Below, in pieces: positions 33,422 to 37,338 of a DNA stretch of 37,338 nucleotides. The notes under the pieces were generated by a model. That model was given only the letters and a program-made list of their open reading frames with translations. It did not search any database and was not told the DNA's origin. Each line of letters begins with the position of its first letter. Positions within the stretch are counted from its first letter, which is position 1. This DNA comes from Gallionella sp. (lineage in GTDB: Bacteria; Pseudomonadota; Gammaproteobacteria; Burkholderiales; Gallionellaceae): contig DAICZN010000029.1 in assembly GCA_027311105.1 (NCBI GenBank), positions 1 to 37,338 of the forward strand, written 5' to 3'. The translations under genes and the position numbers were made by a program.

Positions 33422-34305
33422 GCCAGGAGTGGACCACCCGTCCCGAGCGCAGCAATGTTCTCGTGATCCGCTTTATCGTGTGGTTTGCACTTGCCGCGGG
33501 GCGATACGCGTCCCGCGCCCTGCTTTTCCCGATTTGCCTCTACTTCATCATCGTTTCCGCAAAGGCGCGTGCCGCCTCCCGTGATTACCTGAATCGGGCA
33601 TTGCAGCGCCGCGCCACTCTGCGGGATATTTTCCGGCATTACTTTTTCTTTGCATCGACCATTCTCGACCGGATATTCCTGCTCGACGGACGAAACGAAT
33701 TGTTCGAGATTCATGTGCAAGGGAAGGAGTTCTTAAAAGAAGCCATCTCCGGTGGCCGCGGCTGCCTTCTTGTCGGTGCCCATATGGGCAGCTTCGAAAT
33801 TTTGCATACGGTCAGCCTCGACCATGGATACGCTGAAACCAGCATGGCCATGTATCAGGAAAACGCACGCAAACTGAACACCGTCCTCGGGAGCATCAAT
33901 CCCCGGCGCAACCCGTCCGTGATCTCCCTTGGAAAAATCGACTCCATGCTGAAAATTCGCGAGGCGCTCGATTGCGGCGAAACTGTCGGCATGCTGGCGG
34001 ATCGCGCCATATCGGGGGAAAAGATGATCCGCTGCAATTTCCTGGGTGGGACTGCTGAATTTCCCTCCGGCCCGTTTCGTCTTGCGGCGATACTCGACCG
34101 CCCTATCATCCTGATGTTTGGCCTGTATCAGGGCGGGAACCGTTATAATGTTTACTTGGAGCGCCTGACCAGGCTGCCACCGGGGCAGAATCCGGGACGC
34201 GATGAAGAAATAGAACAATCCGTTAAACAATTCGCCAGGCGGCTGGAACATTACTGCATCTTATCCCCCTACAACTGGTTTAATTTCTATGATATCTGGA
34301 AATAA
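33418..34305 (+). CDS. LpxL/HtrB-like lysophospholipid acyltransferase of the pigment cluster
   Basis: The start is GTG at 33418, overlapping the dehydratase stop; 295 aa. The N-terminus has a membrane-associated helix (VLVIRFIVWFALAAGRYASR). The acyltransferase box is GAHMGSFEILH (His122, Glu127), followed by MLADRAISGEKMIRCNFLGG and FPSGPFRLAAI. This is the LpxL/HtrB subgroup. In aryl-polyene clusters this enzyme is thought to attach the polyene acyl chain to a membrane acceptor. It overlaps the following gene by 17 bases. Confidence 0.9.
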   Translation: MSQEWTTRPERSNVLVIRFIVWFALAAGRYASRALLFPICLYFIIVSAKARAASRDYLNRALQRRATLRDIFRHYFFFASTILDRIFLLDGRNELFEIHVQGKEFLKEAISGGRGCLLVGAHMGSFEILHTVSLDHGYAETSMAMYQENARKLNTVLGSINPRRNPSVISLGKIDSMLKIREALDCGETVGMLADRAISGEKMIRCNFLGGTAEFPSGPFRLAAILDRPIILMFGLYQGGNRYNVYLERLTRLPPGQNPGRDEEIEQSVKQFARRLEHYCILSPYNWFNFYDIWK

Positions 34306-35050
34306 TCCCGATTTGATTTTGCCAGCCCAAACCACCTTACACGCACGAATCACGCATGGCGCAATAACACCCTCTCCGGCAAGCGGCAACAAACCCGGTG
34401 CGTATCCAGGGAAAAGCAGAGGATTGGATGGTTTCCTTCCTGCTGACAGCCGGCCGCGCCCGTTTTTCTGGGTGTTTCTGGCAGTTTTTTTCGGCCTGGC
34501 GTGCCAACCGGCTTATGCAGCCGAACCGGAAAGCGATGCATGGAACCTCAATGCACTGATGCACGGACTTGCCCAGGTAAAGCACTCCAAAGCCACCTTT
34601 GTCGAACACAAATACTTGAGCATACTGAAAACCCCGCTGAAATATTCCGGAACACTCACCTACAGCGCCCCGGGACATCTTGAAAAGCTCACGCTGCTTC
34701 CCAAGCCGGAAAGCCTGGTACTGGATCAGGATATTCTGGTCGTGCAACGCGGCGAGCCGGTCCAGAAGCGCACCCTGTCCCTGCAGGACTATCCGGCGAT
34801 CTGGGCATTCGTCGAAAGTTTCCGCTCCACGCTGGCGGGAGACATAGCCACCCTCGACCGCTTTTACAAGGTATCCATGGATGGCCAGCCGAATCAATGG
34901 CTGCTCATCCTGCGGCCGATCGACCCGAAGATGAAAAACCTGGTCAGCGAAATCCGCATCACTGGCAGCCTTGCGCAAATCGGCACCATCGAGATCCGCG
35001 AACCGGGCGGTGACTATTCGGTAATGAACATCAGCAAGGATGATTCGTGA
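34289..35050 (+). CDS. LolA-like periplasmic carrier protein of the pigment cluster
   Basis: The frame from the ATG at 34289 gives 253 aa but leaves 57 residues before the signal-like segment FFWVFLAVFFGLACQPAYA (cleavage before AEPES). A TTG at 34424 would give a normal 31-residue signal but has a poorly spaced AGAGGA, so the start is uncertain. The mature part (LMHGLAQVKHSKATFVEHKYLSILKTPLKYSGTLTYSAPGHLEKLTLLPKPESLVL) matches the LolA/LolB-like fold that shields lipids in the periplasm. It probably carries the pigment to the outer membrane. The next gene start overlaps its stop. Confidence 0.85.
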   Translation: MISGNNPDLILPAQTTLHARITHGAITPSPASGNKPGAYPGKSRGLDGFLPADSRPRPFFWVFLAVFFGLACQPAYAAEPESDAWNLNALMHGLAQVKHSKATFVEHKYLSILKTPLKYSGTLTYSAPGHLEKLTLLPKPESLVLDQDILVVQRGEPVQKRTLSLQDYPAIWAFVESFRSTLAGDIATLDRFYKVSMDGQPNQWLLILRPIDPKMKNLVSEIRITGSLAQIGTIEIREPGGDYSVMNISKDDS

Positions 35051-37338
35051 AGCGTTTCAGCCGGTCCCTGTTTAGCCGGCATGCCGCTGTTGCAGCCTGG
35101 ATTTTTTTCCTGGCGCTGTGCATTTTCGTTGTCAGCAGAGTTCAGGTCGGCGCCGACCTCAGCGCATTCCTGCCGCGCACACCAACCCCGGCGCAACAGT
35201 TGCTCAGCGAACAATTGCGTGACGGCGTTTTTTCCCGGCTGATCCTGATCGGCATTGAAGGGGGCACGCCGGATGCCTTGAGTGCAGCCAGCAAACAGCT
35301 CGCGCAGCAATTGCGCAATGAAAAACAGTTCTCGCTGGTCAATAACGGCGATGAAAACAGCCTTGCCAAAGACCAGTCTTTCCTGCTTGAAAACCGCTAC
35401 CTTCTGAGCTCCGCAGTCACCCCGGAACATTTCACTCCCGGCGGACTGCATGCAGAACTCGAGAACTCACTGCAATTGCTGGGTTCCCCGGCCGGATTCA
35501 TGGTCAAACAACTGATTCCCCGCGACCCCAGCGGGGAACTGCTGCATCTGCTTGAAGGATTTTCCGGCCAGAGCCAGCCATCTGCGCACAACGGTGTGTG
35601 GGTATCGCATGACGGCAGGCGCGCGCTGCTGCTCGCACAAACCAGGGCGCCCGGGTTTGACATCGATGCCCAGCAAAAAACCATAGCGCTGATCCATACC
35701 CGTTTCGCAGAAATTACCCGCGCTGCGGAATTTTCCGGCTTGCGTCTGGTGATGAGCGGTCCCGGCGTGTTTTCGGTGCATGCGCGGGACCATATCAAGG
35801 ACGTCGCTTTCATTTTTTCCGTCATCACTTCAATTCTTGTCAGCATCCTGCTGTTGCTGGTCTACCGTTCCTGGCGCGTGCTCGCCTTGTCGCTGCTTCC
35901 CGTGGCCAGCGGCGCACTGGCGGGAATCGCGGCAGTCAGCGTGGGTTACGGCGTGGTTTATGGGGTAACGCTGGGATTTGGCATCACACTGATCGGCGAA
36001 GCGGTGGACTACGCGATCTTTTTCTTCACCCGCCTTGCTCCCGGCAAACCGCCAAACATGGCGCTCGACAGGATTTGGCCCACCCTGCGCCTGGGCGTAA
36101 TGACCACGATCTGCGGTTTCAGCCCGATGTTCCTGGCGAATTTTCCGGGCTTCGCGCAATTGGGGCTGTTCTCGGTAGTAGGCCTGATCGTAGCCGTGCT
36201 GGTCACCCGCTGGGTACTGCCCAGCCTGGTACCAGACAATTTTTCCACCATTACGCCCGCACGTCTTTCCGCCCGGCTGATGGATCTGATACGGCAAGCT
36301 CCGCGGATGCGCCCGGTGGTATTGGCAGCAGTACTGGTCGCGGTCCTGTCCATCGTTTTCCACCGCGGGCCGGCGTGGAGCGACAGCCTCTCCAGCCTCA
36401 GCCCGTTGCTGGAGGAGGATAAGCGCCTGGACGAATCGTTGCGGCATGATATAGGCGCACCGGATGTGGGCTATATGGTGATCGTCGGCGGCAATAGCCG
36501 CGAGGATGCGCTGGTGAACAGTGAAGCGTTGGGCGCCCAACTGGATATCCTGGTCAACAGCCATGCCTTGTCCGGTTACGATACACCCGCCCGCTACCTG
36601 CCGAGCGACAAGGCGCAGCGCGCCCGACTGGCCGCATTGCCCGCAGCGGAAAAGTTGCAGGCCAACCTGAGGCAGTCACTCGCGGGCCTGCCGTTCCGCG
36701 CGAACCTGTTCGCGCCCTTCCTCAGCGATGTCGCCAACGCCCGCAAGCATCCGCTGCTTGCACCCGATGATTTGCGCGGTACCAACCTCGGACTCCAGAC
36801 TGAAAGTCTACTGGTTCAGCGCGGCAACGGCTGGGCAGCCATCCTGCCGCTGCGGGGCGTGACCGATATCACGACTGTGCAGCGCGCAATCACCCGGCAG
36901 GGTGGGAACATCGTATTGCTGGACTTGCAGCGCGAAAGCAATCTGCTCTACCAGACCTACGTTGATGAAGCCATAAAATTATCCAGTTTCGGCGCCCTGG
37001 CGATCATCCTGCTGCTGCTGGTCAACCTGCGCTCGGTGCGTCGCGTGGCAATGGTGTTGCTGCCATTGGCCGCCGCTGTAATCATCACCACGGCCATTGT
37101 GCTGGCCAGCGGCCAGAAGCTGCTGATCTTCCACCTGATAGGCTTGCTGCTGGCGGTTGCGGTGGGTTCCAACTATTCGCTGTTCTTTGATCGCGAAAGT
37201 TATTCCGGGCAGGATGACGACAGCAACCGGCGCACCATGCTGTCGCTGCTGGTTGCCAACATCTCCACCAGCATCGCATTCGGCATGCTGGGATTTTCCG
37301 GTGTCCCGTTGCTGGCCGCGATAGGCGAGACCGTAGCG
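35047..37338 (+). CDS. MMPL/RND family exporter of the pigment cluster (3' truncated by window)
   Basis: The start is GTG at 35047, overlapping the LolA-like stop (GTGA). The frame is open for 764 codons to the window end, so the C-terminus is missing. An N-terminal helix (AAVAAWIFFLALCIFVVSRV) is followed by a large periplasmic domain with VGADLSAFLPRTPTPAQQLL. Then come helix bundles with VAFIFSVITSILVSILLLLVYRSWRV and LGFGITLIGEAVDYAIFFFTRL (conserved Asp in the membrane), a second periplasmic domain, and a second bundle at the end (FGALAIILLLLVNLRSVRRVAMVLLPLAAAV). It would move the product out of the inner membrane by proton motive force. Confidence 0.9.
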   Translation, partial: MKRFSRSLFSRHAAVAAWIFFLALCIFVVSRVQVGADLSAFLPRTPTPAQQLLSEQLRDGVFSRLILIGIEGGTPDALSAASKQLAQQLRNEKQFSLVNNGDENSLAKDQSFLLENRYLLSSAVTPEHFTPGGLHAELENSLQLLGSPAGFMVKQLIPRDPSGELLHLLEGFSGQSQPSAHNGVWVSHDGRRALLLAQTRAPGFDIDAQQKTIALIHTRFAEITRAAEFSGLRLVMSGPGVFSVHARDHIKDVAFIFSVITSILVSILLLLVYRSWRVLALSLLPVASGALAGIAAVSVGYGVVYGVTLGFGITLIGEAVDYAIFFFTRLAPGKPPNMALDRIWPTLRLGVMTTICGFSPMFLANFPGFAQLGLFSVVGLIVAVLVTRWVLPSLVPDNFSTITPARLSARLMDLIRQAPRMRPVVLAAVLVAVLSIVFHRGPAWSDSLSSLSPLLEEDKRLDESLRHDIGAPDVGYMVIVGGNSREDALVNSEALGAQLDILVNSHALSGYDTPARYLPSDKAQRARLAALPAAEKLQANLRQSLAGLPFRANLFAPFLSDVANARKHPLLAPDDLRGTNLGLQTESLLVQRGNGWAAILPLRGVTDITTVQRAITRQGGNIVLLDLQRESNLLYQTYVDEAIKLSSFGALAIILLLLVNLRSVRRVAMVLLPLAAAVIITTAIVLASGQKLLIFHLIGLLLAVAVGSNYSLFFDRESYSGQDDDSNRRTMLSLLVANISTSIAFGMLGFSGVPLLAAIGETVA

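Noticed and set aside
32662-33720. 352-codon minus-strand frame opposite the ligase, dehydratase and acyltransferase genes
   Set aside because: It spans three plus-strand genes with intact motifs and translational coupling, and its sequence is not protein-like.

Overview
The window looks like chromosomal DNA of a betaproteobacterium, most likely an environmental member of the Nitrosomonadales (Gallionella/Sideroxydans/Thiobacillus-like). This rests on moderately high GC, a giant DUF3683-type FAD/Fe-S oxidoreductase, a solitary BtuM next to btuB, a zapB-like/zapA/6S RNA block, and dispersed extragenic repeats of a kind common in this group. The assignment is inferred from gene content only; no search was run.

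Layout. 1-3.3 kb: the 3' end of trhO, a small unknown gene, about 550 bp of two diverged extragenic repeats facing each other, two small membrane-protein genes separated by an attC-like element (possible stranded integron cassettes), and aroC. 3.3-4.0 kb: non-coding repeats. 4-12 kb: housekeeping and redox genes (quinone oxidoreductase-like MDR, group II truncated haemoglobin, thpR, the 1275-residue FAD/Fe-S oxidoreductase, a HIT protein, and a 537-residue protein of unknown function). 12-14.4 kb: phoR and phoB with a near-perfect Pho box in front of phoB. 14.4-17.4 kb: a sodium/solute symporter with a histidine-rich tail, a 2-Cys peroxiredoxin and an isoprenylcysteine-methyltransferase-like protein. 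17.6-20.5 kb: a B12 uptake unit (cobalamin riboswitch, btuB, btuM). 20.65-22.8 kb: zapB-like gene from an apparently leaderless promoter, zapA, 6S RNA with terminator, an EVE-domain protein and a TauE/SafE permease.

22.8-37.3 kb (running off the right end) is the most interesting part: a divergent biosynthetic cluster that looks like a hybrid of an aryl-polyene (APE) pathway and a dialkylresorcinol (DarA/DarB, flexirubin-type) pathway. The leftward operon reads darA, darB, a small protein with a helix-turn-helix-like C-terminus, a BtrH-like papain-fold acyltransferase, ABC ATPase, ABC permease, acyl carrier protein, ketosynthase and a short ketosynthase-like chain-length-factor protein. Most of its genes overlap by a few bases, so they are probably translationally coupled. 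The rightward operon reads acyl carrier protein, COG4648 membrane protein, AMP-dependent acyl ligase, hotdog dehydratase, LpxL-like acyltransferase, LolA-like periplasmic protein and an MMPL/RND exporter (cut by the window end). The working model is that the ligase primes a carrier protein with an aryl starter, the ketosynthase pair and dehydratase (with a reductase not in the window) build a polyene, DarA/DarB build a resorcinol, the BtrH-like and/or LpxL-like acyltransferases join or anchor the parts, and the LolA-like, MMPL and ABC proteins move the product to the outer membrane.
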